A stretch of 64,000 nt of DNA from Tildeniella torsiva UHER 1998/13D (GCA_019358835.1 JAHHIH010000021.1:1-64000); one strand, 5' to 3'. Shown: positions 1-9,490, counted from the first letter of the stretch. Numbers and translations: made by a program. The notes: generated by a model not told the origin, from the letters alone.

Positions 1-170
1 GTGGGGGGGGCGGGGGGTGGGGTGGTGGGGGTGGTGGTGGGGGGGTGGGGGGGGGGGGGGGGGGGGGGTCGGGGGTGAGGGTGTCACTTGCCCTACCTCC
101 CTTACCTCCCTTATGTCCGCACTCCCCACCCCCCACTCCCCACCCCCCACAGCTTCAGCCTTCAGCCACA
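1..170. repeat. G-rich low-complexity tract inside kinase frame
   Basis: Positions 1-70 are almost pure G with interspersed T (GGTGG units). Positions 70-170 hold short repeats of GGAGGTAAG type (read on the minus strand) and CCCCAC type. On the minus strand the tract stays open in the kinase frame and encodes Pro/His runs. Similar tracts occur at 9335-9490 and 63327-63469, so this is a recurring simple-sequence class in this genome. Homopolymer length here may be inaccurate. Confidence 0.8.
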
Positions 171-2493
171 CCGTTTCCCCTGGGCGCGAGAACTTGATAG
201 CGTTACTGAGCAGGTTAGTGAGCACCTGAATGAGGCCGTCGGGGGCGGCCCACAGGGTGAGATTTAGCGGCATGAGGGCGATGGTAATGCCGGAGCGATC
301 GGCCAGGGGCTGAACACTGTCGATGGCCTGGTACATTAGGGTGGCTACCTGACAGGCTTCTTTTTCGAGCTGCACTTTGCCCGATTCGAGGCGCTCAAAG
401 CTGAGAATATCGTCCACTAAACGCACCAGGCGATCGCTGTTGTTGATGGCAATGTCGAGCATGCGGCGGGCCTTCTCAGGGCGGTTGGCGTAGACCCCGG
501 CCCCGAGCAGCGCCAGCGCCCCCTGAATGGCGGTAATCGGGGTGCGCAACTCGTGGCTGACCACGGAGATAAACTCGTCTTTCATGCGGTCGATGGCCAG
601 GCGATCGCGAATATCCTGCACGTGGCCGACGGAGTAGATCGGGTTGCCCGCCGCATCGTAGATCGGGGCCGCATTGATCACCACCGGAATCACCTCCCCC
701 TGCTTGGTGAGGTAGCGTTTTTCGATTTCGTAGGTGCGGGCGACGCCGCTCATCATGCGCTGAAATCCGGCCCAGTCCTCGGCCCAGTCGTCGGGGTGGG
801 TAATGTCTTTGAAGGTCAGCGTCAGCAGCTCAGCCTCGGTGTAGCCCAGCAGGGTGCAGTAGTAGGCGTTGGCCAGCACAAACTGCCCGGTGGTTGTCAC
901 CAGCGAAATGCCGTAGGGGGCGTCGTCAAAGGCGCTGCGAAAGCGGGTTTCGCTCTGGCGGAGCGCTTCTTCGGTGCGCTTGCTCTCGGTGATATTTTCT
1001 ACGGTACCGACCACGCGCACCACTTGACCCATGCCATCACATAGGGGAAAGGCCTTTGACCTCAGCCAGCGCAGCTCGCCGCTGGGGGTAATGTAGCGGT
1101 ACTCTTGGTCAAAGTTTTCGCCCTGGCGCTCTTGCTCTAGGGCGGCGATGACGCGATCGCGATCGTCGGGGTGAATGCCGGCGATCCATTGGGCTTCGCT
1201 GTCGGGGCCAGGGTTGGGGTCAGGGTCAATGCCTCGAATTTCCCAGTAGGACGAATTGACGTAGGCATAGTGGGCGGTCTCGGTATCGTAGACGAAAAAG
1301 CCTTCCTGTACCGCGTCGGCCAGCTGCCGAAAGCGGGTTTCGCTCTCCTGAAGGGCTAGCTCCACCTGTTTGCGATCGGTGATATCCATCGAGACGCCCA
1401 CCAGCTTGACCACCCGCCCCTGGTCGTCGAAGACCGGCTCCCCCCGGGCGTCGAGGTAGTGAACTGAGCCATCGGGGTGGATGGGGCGCAGGTCTACCCG
1501 GTAGGGCAGGCCCCCGGCAATGGCGGTCTCTAAATGCTGGGTGAGGCGATCGCGATCTTCGGTCGGCAGCTTTTGCAGCAGCTCGTCGTAGGTGGGGGGG
1601 GCCGAGGCGGGCTCAAGCCCCCAGTTGCGAAAGGTCATCTCTGACCAGGTGACGGCTTGGCTGGCCACGTCAAATTCCCAGTAGCCCACCTGGGCCACCC
1701 GCTGGGCCAGGGCCAGCTGCTGCTGGCTTTCGCGCAAGGCGGCTTCGGCCCGGTGGCGATCGGTGATGTCGCGGTGGGTGACAATCAGGCAGTCCTGTCC
1801 ATCCAGGGGCTGGGCCTCGGCGGAGAGCAGCACGGTTTTGACCTCGCCCGCCTTCGTTTTGACCTGAATCTCTAGATTGCGCACCCGGCCCTGCTGCGCT
1901 AGCAGGGTTCGGTAGCGATCGCGCTGGCTCAGATCGACCCACAGGTTGAGCTCGATGGCCGTGAGCCCCACCATCTCATCGCGGTCGTAGCCAAAAAACT
2001 CCAGCAGGCTGTGGTTGACATCCAGCAGGCGGCCTTCCTCCCGAGTGGCAATGGCCATGGGGTCAGGGCTGGTGCGAAAAATGGTGATGAACTTAGTCTC
2101 TGACTCGGTCAGGGTGGTCTGCATGCGCTGAAACGACTGCTGCAGCTGGTCGGCCATCTGGTTGAAGGAGCGAGCCAGGTGGTTAAATTCGCTAATGCGG
2201 CTGTTGGTGGGCAACCGCTGGGCTAAATTGCCCGCCGCCAGCTCGCCGCTGACCCGGGCAAACAGCCGCAGGCGGGCCAGCAGCCCCTGGGTGAGCACGG
2301 CCCCGAGGGCGATCGCCCCGGCCAGGGTGAGCAGCGACAGCAGCAAAATTTGGCCCACCCTATCGGGGCCTTGCCCCGCCGACAGGTAGCCCACCACCAC
2401 CATCGCCACTAGCGTAACCAGCCCTAGCGGCACCGTTAGCACCCAGTGCAGCGGTAGGGGGGGAGGCAGATGATTTAGTCGAGGCAGGCGCAT
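1..2493 (-). CDS. Multi-PAS sensor histidine kinase, partial (3' end outside window)
   Basis: Membrane sensor kinase that should autophosphorylate on His and pass phosphate to the response regulator encoded 58 bases upstream (2552-3628). I read 831 codons from ATG at 2491-2493 with no stop to the window edge. Two hydrophobic segments (about residues 17-40 and 46-70) are followed by a HAMP-like linker, four PAS/PAC units in series (each closing with a DITDRK- or NITESK-like motif), a HisKA domain with H-box SHELRTP (His647) and an N-box NLLSNAIKFS. After the next strand (VWLKAEA) the frame enters a Gly/Glu/Val- then Pro/His-rich low-complexity stretch encoded by the G-rich tract at 1-170. The G-boxes must lie beyond the window. 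Seen: order and motifs. Inferred: that the ATPase domain resumes outside. Confidence 0.85.
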   Translation of the reverse strand, partial: MRLPRLNHLPPPLPLHWVLTVPLGLVTLVAMVVVGYLSAGQGPDRVGQILLLSLLTLAGAIALGAVLTQGLLARLRLFARVSGELAAGNLAQRLPTNSRISEFNHLARSFNQMADQLQQSFQRMQTTLTESETKFITIFRTSPDPMAIATREEGRLLDVNHSLLEFFGYDRDEMVGLTAIELNLWVDLSQRDRYRTLLAQQGRVRNLEIQVKTKAGEVKTVLLSAEAQPLDGQDCLIVTHRDITDRHRAEAALRESQQQLALAQRVAQVGYWEFDVASQAVTWSEMTFRNWGLEPASAPPTYDELLQKLPTEDRDRLTQHLETAIAGGLPYRVDLRPIHPDGSVHYLDARGEPVFDDQGRVVKLVGVSMDITDRKQVELALQESETRFRQLADAVQEGFFVYDTETAHYAYVNSSYWEIRGIDPDPNPGPDSEAQWIAGIHPDDRDRVIAALEQERQGENFDQEYRYITPSGELRWLRSKAFPLCDGMGQVVRVVGTVENITESKRTEEALRQSETRFRSAFDDAPYGISLVTTTGQFVLANAYYCTLLGYTEAELLTLTFKDITHPDDWAEDWAGFQRMMSGVARTYEIEKRYLTKQGEVIPVVINAAPIYDAAGNPIYSVGHVQDIRDRLAIDRMKDEFISVVSHELRTPITAIQGALALLGAGVYANRPEKARRMLDIAINNSDRLVRLVDDILSFERLESGKVQLEKEACQVATLMYQAIDSVQPLADRSGITIALMPLNLTLWAAPDGLIQVLTNLLSNAIKFSRPGETVWLKAEAVGGGEWGVGSADIREVREVGQVTPSPPTPPPPPPPPPHHHPHHPTPRPPH

Positions 2494-2551
2494 GGGGTGG
2501 GCAGACCGCTAAGATCGCATCAGTCTAGGGGGTCTAGGAGGTTTAAGGAGT

Positions 2552-3628
2552 CTAGGGCATTGCTCCGGGGCTTTCATAGCTAGGCGATACCGTCTCGTCC
2601 CCCGCCGCAAGCAGCAGCGATCGCTTCAGCAGCTCCAGTCGGTCGGTCAGCTGGGGCCGCAGCTGGTGGTGGGGCGCAGTGCGCAGCAGCAGCTCGATCG
2701 TCTCCGCCACCGCCGATGCCTGAGTATAGCCAAACAGCCCCAGCCCTCCGGCCAGGCGGTGGGCTTCGGCGATCGCCAACTGCCGCTGTTCGGGGCTAAA
2801 GGTGCCAGCCGTAAGGGCCTGTATGGCTCCGTCTAAGACCCCCAGCCGCTGCTCAAGGGAGGCTCGAAACCGCTGAGTGGCCTGCTGCATCACCCGATCT
2901 AGCCGGGGCGAGGGCGGGCTGGGCAGGTGGGCTAAGGAAGCCTCGGGCTCGTCTTGGGGCACGGCCTTGAGCCGATAGCCCAGCCCATAAACCGTTTCAA
3001 TGGGGCTGGCCACCAGGCCCGCCGCCTTCAGCCGCTGGCGCAGGTCTTTGATCAGGTTGGTGACTGAGCCTTCGACCGGGGTGTCGGCCATGGGCCACAG
3101 GTGATCGATAATGGCGCTGCGGGTCAGCATCCGCTGGGGGTGGCGCAAAAACAGCTCGAGTAGCTCGTATTCTTTGGGGCGGCAGGCAATGGGCTGGTGG
3201 CGGTAGGTCACCTGGGTCAGGGCCGGGTCGAGGCGCAGCTCACCCCAGCTCAGAATTGGTGCGGCAGCGCTACTGCGGCGCAGCAGTGCCCGCACCCGCG
3301 CCAGCAGCTGTGCCGCATCGCAGGATTTGGCTAAATAGTCGTCGGCACCAGCATCTAGTCCGGCGACAATGTCGGCACTGGCCGCCTTGCTCGTCAGCAT
3401 CAGAATGGGGGTGCGGCTGCCCTGGGCCCGCAGGCGGCGACACACCTCTAAACCGTCTAGGGTGGGCAGCATCCAGTCAACAATCAGCAGATCGTAGGGC
3501 CAGCAGCTGGCTAAATCGAGGCCGGTAGCGCCGTCGGCGATCGCATCGACAGCGTAGCGATGGGTCGCCAGGGTATCAGCTAGAAACTCACTGGTGGATG
3601 GATCATCCTCTAGCAGCAGTATTTTCAT
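2552..3628 (-). CDS. Response regulator, REC-wHTH-Hpt fusion
   Basis: OmpR/PhoB-type DNA-binding response regulator with an extra C-terminal phosphotransfer domain, 358 aa. Residues 1-115 form the receiver domain: acidic pocket E7-D8-D9, phospho-acceptor D51 in LLIVDWMLP, conserved Lys near 101. Residues about 125-222 form the winged helix, with the usual ending ETVYGLGYRL. Residues about 245-345 look like an Hpt domain with AEAHRLAGGLGLFG, placing the phosphorylatable His at 290; the usual Lys after HxL is Ala here. It precedes the histidine kinase gene by 58 bases on the same strand, so the two are probably one operon. REC-wHTH-Hpt is an uncommon order and suggests a phosphorelay step inside the regulator. 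The ATG at 3626-3628 lacks a strong Shine-Dalgarno sequence. Confidence 0.88.
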   Translation of the reverse strand: MKILLLEDDPSTSEFLADTLATHRYAVDAIADGATGLDLASCWPYDLLIVDWMLPTLDGLEVCRRLRAQGSRTPILMLTSKAASADIVAGLDAGADDYLAKSCDAAQLLARVRALLRRSSAAAPILSWGELRLDPALTQVTYRHQPIACRPKEYELLELFLRHPQRMLTRSAIIDHLWPMADTPVEGSVTNLIKDLRQRLKAAGLVASPIETVYGLGYRLKAVPQDEPEASLAHLPSPPSPRLDRVMQQATQRFRASLEQRLGVLDGAIQALTAGTFSPEQRQLAIAEAHRLAGGLGLFGYTQASAVAETIELLLRTAPHHQLRPQLTDRLELLKRSLLLAAGDETVSPSYESPGAMP

Positions 3629-3770
3629 TACAAGGGGGCATCAACAAAATATATCTAAGGAGAGATGCTATCTTGCCCCCTACCATACTCTGGCCGCTCG
3701 CTGGCCACAATCCCCCCCGCCGACAATGGAAACTGTTTAGGCAGCTCTATGGCTTTACTCTAGAAACCGT

Positions 3771-6683
3771 TTAGGCGGACCTATGGCTTTGCTGCTGAAT
3801 AAACGTTTCCATCTGGTCAGAGGGCAGCGGTGGCGCAATCCAGTAGCCCTGAAACGCGTCACAGCCCAGCTGCTCCAGTCGGCCAATCTGAAATTCGGTT
3901 TCGCCCCCTTCGGCGATCACCGTCATACCCAGCGACTTGGCAATCTGAATAATGGCTTTGACAATGCTGACGTCGTCGTGGTCAACGTCAATATTTTCGA
4001 CAAACGACTGGTCAATCTTGAGGGTATTGATGGGGAATTGCTTCAGATAGCTGAGGGATGAATAGCCAGTGCCAAAGTCATCAATTTTGATATCAATGCC
4101 CTGGGCCTGGAGGTGCGACAGCGTCGAGAGCACGCCCTTTACGTTCAGCAGCAGCAGACTCTCGGTCACCTCTAGACCCAAATTCATGGCTGGCAGCGAT
4201 GTCCGTTCCAGAATGGCCTTGATCTGCTCAAAAAAATCGGGCTGCTCAAAATGCGCCGCCGCCACATTCACATTCATTGTCAGCCCCTTGACCACCGGAA
4301 ACCGCTGCCGCCAATCGGCCATCTGGCGGCAGGCGGTCTCAAAAATCCAGGCGCTGAGGGGAATGATCAGCCCCGTTTCCTCGGCGAGGGGAATAAATTC
4401 GCCGGGGGCAATCAGCCCGCGCTGGGGATGCACCCACCGCACCAGAGCCTCAAACCCCAGCAGCTGCCGATTGGCCAAGCTGACGATCGGTTGATAGTAG
4501 AGGATGAAGTCTTGGCGCTCTAGGGCCTGGCGCAGATGGGTTTCTAGCTCAAACAGCGCGATCGCGCTGGTGTGCATAGCCGGGCTAAAAATTTCGTAGC
4601 CAGACGACTGCCCCCCGGCCTTGGCCCGATACATGGCGTTGTCGGCATCTCTCAGCATGTCTTCGCCCCGGTGGTAGTCGGGGCTAGATAGGGCAATGCC
4701 CAGGCTGGCGGAGGTAAAGACCATGTGGCCCATCAGCGTAAACGGCGCTTTGATGTCTCCCTGAATGCGCTCCACCACCTGGATGGCCTCGTGTAGACTA
4801 TCAATTTGCTCTAGCAAAATGACAAACTCATCGCCCCCCAGGCGGGCTACAGTATCGCTAGCCCTGACGTGGCGCTGCAGAATGTGGGCAATTTGCACCA
4901 GCAGCTGATCGCCCACCAGATGGCCCAGACTGTCGTTGATTACCTTGAAGCGGTCTAGGTCGATAAATAAAACGGCAAACAGCTGGTCTGGGTAGCGCTT
5001 GACCCGCTGCACCGCCTGATCGAGGCGCTCGGTGAACAGGGTGCGGTTGGGCAGGCCGGTGAGGGCATCGTGCAGGGCCTGGTGGCGCAGTTCTTCTTCG
5101 GCTAATTTGCGATCGCTGATGTCGATAAAGGTCACCACCACCTGGGTCAGCCGCTGGGCCGCGTCAAATGTGGGAAACGCGTTGACCAAAACCCAAATAC
5201 AGTGCTGCTGCTGGGGGGAGCAAATGCCCAACACGTAGTTTTGTAGCGGGCTTTGGCGGGCGATCACCTGATTGACTGGATACTGCTCTGCTGACAAGGT
5301 CGCGCCGGTTTCATCCACCATGGGCCAGGTCGACTGGTCGGTGCGGTGGCCGATCATGACCTCCGCTGGCAATCCCAGGATTTGCGCCGCCATGTGGTTA
5401 CACATCACAATGCTCGTATCGGCGGCATGGACAACGACCCCAGCATGGAGATGATTGACCAGGAGCCGGTAATCAGCCTCACTGTGGCGTAGTTTTTCAA
5501 GGGCAACTTCTAAGGAGTGGGCCTGATCTTGCAGCGCTTGATTTGCCGTGGCCAGAGCCTCGGTGCGCTGATCGACCCGTTGCTCTAGGGTATCTAAGGT
5601 TTGCCGCAGCTGGCTCACCATATGGTTAAAGGCCTGGGCCACCGCCGTAAATTCGTTGTCTCCTGCGATCGCCAGGGGCTGGCTCAGGTCTTGCTGGGCA
5701 ATGCGATCGGCGGCGATCGCCATCAGCGTTAGGGGGGTCATAATCCGTCGCCCCAGCAAAACGCTGGCCCAGATCGCCAGAGCCAGGGCGGTTAAGGCCG
5801 TGGCCAGCAGGGCGGCGCTGCTCTGGTTGGCGGTGTTGGCTAGTTCCAGGCGGGCCTGAGCCGAGCGGGCGGCGGAGCGATCGCTGACGGTTTGAATAAT
5901 CTCGTTGATGTCTCGGTTGATATTGGCCGCAATGATGCGGTTAACCTGCACCTGCTGATCGAGAAACAGCAGCGCATTGAGGGAGAGCATGTAGGTTTGC
6001 ACCAGCGCCTGGGCCTCAGGGTCTAACGTTCCCGCTGGCAACCGATCCAGCGTTGCCGACAGCTGATCCAGTCCCGATTGCAGATCGTCGAGATAGGCGG
6101 GGTCTTGGGTATTCAGGTAGGTCTGCTGCTCAGCCATCAGCTGCCACACCAGCATCCGCAGGTTTAGGGTCTCTGATCGCTGGCTGTTGGGCAGGGTGGC
6201 GAGCAACTCCTTGAGCTGCTGGTGAACCTCATGGTTCAGACTGTCCTCCTCAATGCGGCGAGTGGTGGTTTCAAAGGCCGATTCGTAGTTGTTAAACAGC
6301 GAATCCAGCAGGGTAAATTCTTCGGTCAGCTCAGGGTTTCGCGCTTCTAATTCCCTCAGAGCGGCTAAATTCTGGCGGGCCTGGGCCAAATAGGCCTGGT
6401 TGGTTTGCCCATGCAGCCGGGCGTTGGCGTCGATATTGCCCCCTTGCCAGGTATCAAAATAGGCCTCCTCAGCCTGCCGCGCCAGCAAAAAGTTGGTTTT
6501 TAGCTCTAAGCTCAGCTCCCGCAGCTGCGCAGCATTGTCGAGGGTGGTCTGGCTGCGGTGCCGCAGCCGCTGCAAACTGCCGTAGCCAATGGCCGCGCTG
6601 ATGCCGTGCAGCAGCAAAATAATGCCAAACCCCAGCATGAGCTGAGCCCGAATGGTCTTAAACCACCGCAGACGGTTGATCAT
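3771..6683 (-). CDS. HAMP-PAS-GGDEF-EAL cyclic-di-GMP turnover protein
   Basis: Predicted inner-membrane protein that makes and/or degrades c-di-GMP, 970 aa. TM1 is at about 12-32 and a helical periplasmic sensor region at 35-285. TM2 is at about 288-311, then HAMP (312-365), coiled coil and a PAS domain (400-525). The GGDEF domain has an intact GGDEF at 616-620 and an RxxD inhibitory site (RASD, 607-610). The EAL domain starts with FEAL near 744-747 and keeps DDFGTGYSSL and the KIDQSF region. Both enzymatic signatures look intact, so it may be bifunctional. I chose the ATG at 6681-6683 because it overlaps the stop of the upstream binding-protein gene as ATGA. A longer reading would run into that gene in another frame. 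The coupling suggests that the binding protein delivers a ligand signal to this sensor. Confidence 0.92.
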   Translation of the reverse strand: MINRLRWFKTIRAQLMLGFGIILLLHGISAAIGYGSLQRLRHRSQTTLDNAAQLRELSLELKTNFLLARQAEEAYFDTWQGGNIDANARLHGQTNQAYLAQARQNLAALRELEARNPELTEEFTLLDSLFNNYESAFETTTRRIEEDSLNHEVHQQLKELLATLPNSQRSETLNLRMLVWQLMAEQQTYLNTQDPAYLDDLQSGLDQLSATLDRLPAGTLDPEAQALVQTYMLSLNALLFLDQQVQVNRIIAANINRDINEIIQTVSDRSAARSAQARLELANTANQSSAALLATALTALALAIWASVLLGRRIMTPLTLMAIAADRIAQQDLSQPLAIAGDNEFTAVAQAFNHMVSQLRQTLDTLEQRVDQRTEALATANQALQDQAHSLEVALEKLRHSEADYRLLVNHLHAGVVVHAADTSIVMCNHMAAQILGLPAEVMIGHRTDQSTWPMVDETGATLSAEQYPVNQVIARQSPLQNYVLGICSPQQQHCIWVLVNAFPTFDAAQRLTQVVVTFIDISDRKLAEEELRHQALHDALTGLPNRTLFTERLDQAVQRVKRYPDQLFAVLFIDLDRFKVINDSLGHLVGDQLLVQIAHILQRHVRASDTVARLGGDEFVILLEQIDSLHEAIQVVERIQGDIKAPFTLMGHMVFTSASLGIALSSPDYHRGEDMLRDADNAMYRAKAGGQSSGYEIFSPAMHTSAIALFELETHLRQALERQDFILYYQPIVSLANRQLLGFEALVRWVHPQRGLIAPGEFIPLAEETGLIIPLSAWIFETACRQMADWRQRFPVVKGLTMNVNVAAAHFEQPDFFEQIKAILERTSLPAMNLGLEVTESLLLLNVKGVLSTLSHLQAQGIDIKIDDFGTGYSSLSYLKQFPINTLKIDQSFVENIDVDHDDVSIVKAIIQIAKSLGMTVIAEGGETEFQIGRLEQLGCDAFQGYWIAPPLPSDQMETFIQQQSHRSA

Positions 6684-8107
6684 GGCGACCCCTCGCCCGC
6701 CATCAGCTGCTGCACGGTGGTCTGGAGCTGGTCGGCGGCCAGGGCAGGCTCTACCCCGTCGTAGATGTCGTGAATGGTCGCCGCGATCGCCAGGGCCACC
6801 TGGTTCCATTTAGGGTGCAGCACCGCCGTCGGGCGCGAGGTTTGCATAGCGGTTTGCACGGCCAGGGCATAGTCAACATTAATAGCCTCGGTGTAGACCG
6901 ACGGCGTCAACCAGCTCGAAAACCGGGGTGCCCCCCCCGTTGCCACGGCAATTTTAGCCTCCATCGCCTGGCTGGTGGCCCACTGAATAAACAGCCAGGC
7001 CGCCTGGGGCTGGCGAGCCCGCCGGGGAATGCCGAGCCCCCACAGCCAGTGGCCCGTCAGGCTCTGCTGGTGAACCCGAGGCAGCACGGTATAGCCGACC
7101 TGACCGGCGATCGCAGAGGTGTCCCGCTGCTCAAAGTCTGGCCCAAACAGGCTGGCATCAATGTAAAACGCCGCTTTCCCTGCCTGAAAGAGCTGGGTGG
7201 CCTCGGGCCAGTTCATTTGTTTGATATTGGCTGGCCCCGCCTGCATCAGCCGGGCGTAGGTGGTCAACCCCTCGACAATGCGAGGATCATTCAGGCAGGG
7301 CTGTTGCCAGTCGCCGTCGAACCACAGGTTAAAAGGCAGCGGGGTCGGCTCAGCCCCCCAACCGTTGAGCACAATTCCCGATACCGTATCGATAATGGCG
7401 TCAGACTTAACCCCGCGCATGACTGCCCCCAACGCCTGTCCGCTCTGGTTGATCTCGGTCGCGGCCTGCACCAGCTCGGCCATGGTTTGGGGCACCCGAC
7501 CCGCCAAAAATTGATTCACCAGGCGCTTGTTATAGAACAGAATATACGCTTCAAAGGTGGCGGGGATGCCAAAGAGCTGCTGGCTACCGCTGTTGGGTGG
7601 ATACATGGCGGCCAGCCGAAAGCCTTCGGGGAAGTCAAACAGGTTGTAGCTAGCCGCCGTCAGCGTCGGGTCGTTCAGCAACGGCGTCAGCGGTAGCAGC
7701 AGATCGTCTCCCCACAGACGGTAGGCCGTCGAATCCATCGGCAGGAAAAAGGCATCCGCCTGCACGGGGTCAGCCCGCAGAATGGCTTCCATCTCAGCAA
7801 AGTACGCCGGTTCCGCCACCATGCGAGGCTTCAAGGTGATGCCCGTCAAGGCCTCAAATTCTGGCAAGTAAGGCTGAATGCCGCTGGTCCAGGGATGGTC
7901 ATCCAGCAGTAGCCCAATCTCATCCCCCGCAAACCGTCGCCAGTCAAACTTTGGGTCAAAATCGATCGCAGCTTCTCCAGTAGGGGATCGTGCCGATTGA
8001 CGGCAGGTCGTGGCCAAGGTTGTTAAGACCCCTGACGCTACCGCAAGTTGCATAAATCGACGGCGTCTGAAGCTCCTTATAGAACCAGAAAATGGTTTTG
8101 GTATCAT
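6680..8107 (-). CDS. ABC-type extracellular solute-binding protein, probable sensor partner
   Basis: Periplasmic solute-binding protein of the sugar-binding (family 1-like) type, 475 aa. The N-terminus has an arginine-rich export signal FRRRRFMQLAVASGVLTTLA followed by TTC. This resembles a Tat signal with a poor lipobox, so lipidation is uncertain. The body has features of this family (YNKRLV in the hinge region, WPEATQLFQAGKAAFYID, and the AWLFIQWATS region near the C-terminus). No ABC permease or ATPase gene is nearby. Its stop overlaps the start of the GGDEF-EAL gene by four bases. I infer a role in ligand sensing, not transport. The substrate is unknown. Confidence 0.85.
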   Translation of the reverse strand: MIPKPFSGSIRSFRRRRFMQLAVASGVLTTLATTCRQSARSPTGEAAIDFDPKFDWRRFAGDEIGLLLDDHPWTSGIQPYLPEFEALTGITLKPRMVAEPAYFAEMEAILRADPVQADAFFLPMDSTAYRLWGDDLLLPLTPLLNDPTLTAASYNLFDFPEGFRLAAMYPPNSGSQQLFGIPATFEAYILFYNKRLVNQFLAGRVPQTMAELVQAATEINQSGQALGAVMRGVKSDAIIDTVSGIVLNGWGAEPTPLPFNLWFDGDWQQPCLNDPRIVEGLTTYARLMQAGPANIKQMNWPEATQLFQAGKAAFYIDASLFGPDFEQRDTSAIAGQVGYTVLPRVHQQSLTGHWLWGLGIPRRARQPQAAWLFIQWATSQAMEAKIAVATGGAPRFSSWLTPSVYTEAINVDYALAVQTAMQTSRPTAVLHPKWNQVALAIAATIHDIYDGVEPALAADQLQTTVQQLMAGEGSP

Positions 8108-8317
8108 AGTGACAATTCATCAGGATCGCTGACCAGCGGAAGACTACCCAGCGTTTTCCTTAAGAATGCCCCCAATGGGTGAGCGATTGGTTTAAATTCC
8201 TGTTTTGCGCAGCAAAAGATTGGGATCCCTCTAAAATTCTTTACCCTACACCCAGCCGCAATCGTCTACTCTTGGTGCACCCTACAATCCGACCTTGCCC
8301 GTTTAACATTCACGGTT

Positions 8318-9373
8318 CTACTGAGCCAATGCCTGCTTAATATCCCCCACCAGCGCATCGATCGCCGCAGTGGTCGTGTTCCAGGCGCACATCAGCCGAG
8401 CCCCGTCACTGCCAATAAAGGTGTAAAACTGCCAGCCCCGGCGGTATAGCTCCTCAGTTAGCGCCTGGGGCATTTGCACAAACACCCCATTGGCCTGGCG
8501 GGGAAACAGAATGTTTAGCTCGGGAATTTGCCGCAGCTGCTGTTCTAGATAGGCGGCCATGCGGTTGGCGTGGTCGGCGTTGCGCAGCCAGGCACCGGTC
8601 TCTAACAGCCCCAGCCAGGGGGCCGAAATAAAGCGCATCTTTGAGCACAGCTGCCCCGCCTGCTTACAGCGGTAGGCAAAGTCTTCGGCCAGGGCGCGGT
8701 CAAAGAAGAGAATGGCTTCCCCAATGCCCATGCCGTTTTTGGTGCCGCAGCAGCACAGCACATCAATGCCAGCCTGCCAGGTCAGCTCTGCCGGGGTTTT
8801 GTCTGAAGCCACCAGGGCGTTGGCAAAGCGCGCCCCGTCCATGTGCACCTTCAGCCCGTGGTGGCGCGCTAGGTCGCTGAGGGCGGCTAGCTCGTCGGTG
8901 CTGTAGAGGGTGCCCACCTCGGTCGCCTGGGTGAGGCTAATTACCTTGGGTTTGGGGTAGTGGATGTCGGTGCGCTTAGAAATCAGGCGTTCTACATCAA
9001 CGGGGTCGAGTTTGCCGTTGTCTCCTTTTGCCAGCAATAGCTTAGAGCCATTGCTGGCAAACTCGGGTGCGCCGCACTCGTCGGTTTCGACATGGGCCAG
9101 CTCGTGGCAAATCACGCTGTGGTACGACTGGCATAGAGAGGCCAGGGTGAGGGAATTTGCGGCGGTGCCGTTGAAGACAAAAAATACCTCACAGTCGATT
9201 TCAAAGGTTTCGCGAAATTTGTCTGCCGCCTTTTGGGTCCACTCGTCGTCGCCGTAGGCGGGCACATCTCCCTGGTTGGCCTTCAGCAGATAGTCCAGGG
9301 CCTCGGGGCAGATGCCGGAGTAGTTGTCGCTGGCAAATTGGAGGGGGTGGTGAGGGGGTGGGGCGGTGGGCAT
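8318..9373 (-). CDS. Low-specificity threonine aldolase
   Basis: PLP enzyme that cleaves threonine or allo-threonine to glycine and acetaldehyde, 351 aa, cytosolic. Recognisable pieces are QFASDNYSGICPEAL at the N-terminus, the HMDGARFANAL segment (Asp near 179 contacts the PLP ring) and CCGTKNGMGIGEA with the Schiff-base Lys at 212. The first ten residues (MPTAPPPHHP) are encoded by the edge of a G-rich simple-sequence tract, which seems to have extended the N-terminus. The family normally begins near QFASDNYSG. It stands alone between the sensory operon and the divergent lpt genes. Confidence 0.9.
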   Translation of the reverse strand: MPTAPPPHHPLQFASDNYSGICPEALDYLLKANQGDVPAYGDDEWTQKAADKFRETFEIDCEVFFVFNGTAANSLTLASLCQSYHSVICHELAHVETDECGAPEFASNGSKLLLAKGDNGKLDPVDVERLISKRTDIHYPKPKVISLTQATEVGTLYSTDELAALSDLARHHGLKVHMDGARFANALVASDKTPAELTWQAGIDVLCCCGTKNGMGIGEAILFFDRALAEDFAYRCKQAGQLCSKMRFISAPWLGLLETGAWLRNADHANRMAAYLEQQLRQIPELNILFPRQANGVFVQMPQALTEELYRRGWQFYTFIGSDGARLMCAWNTTTAAIDALVGDIKQALAQ

Positions 9374-9490
9374 GGTGGGGTGGGGTAGGGGTGTTTTGAG
9401 GATAGCGTGGGGGTTGGGGGAGGTGAGGAGTGGGGGGTGGGGGGTGATGAGATAGGGGGGTGACGGGGTAATGGGTCTATTGGGGCGGGA
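9335..9490. repeat. G-rich low-complexity tract
   Basis: A run of GGGGTGGGG, GGAGGTGAGG and GGGGGGTGGGG-like units covers the start of the threonine aldolase gene and most of the gap to lptA. It is the same class as the tracts at 1-170 and 63327-63469. It may be able to form G-quadruplexes. I see no promoter that I can place within it. Confidence 0.7.

Noticed and set aside
6770-7696. 308-codon plus-strand frame over the solute-binding protein gene
   Set aside because: Arg/Gly/Pro-rich shadow frame opposite a clear gene.
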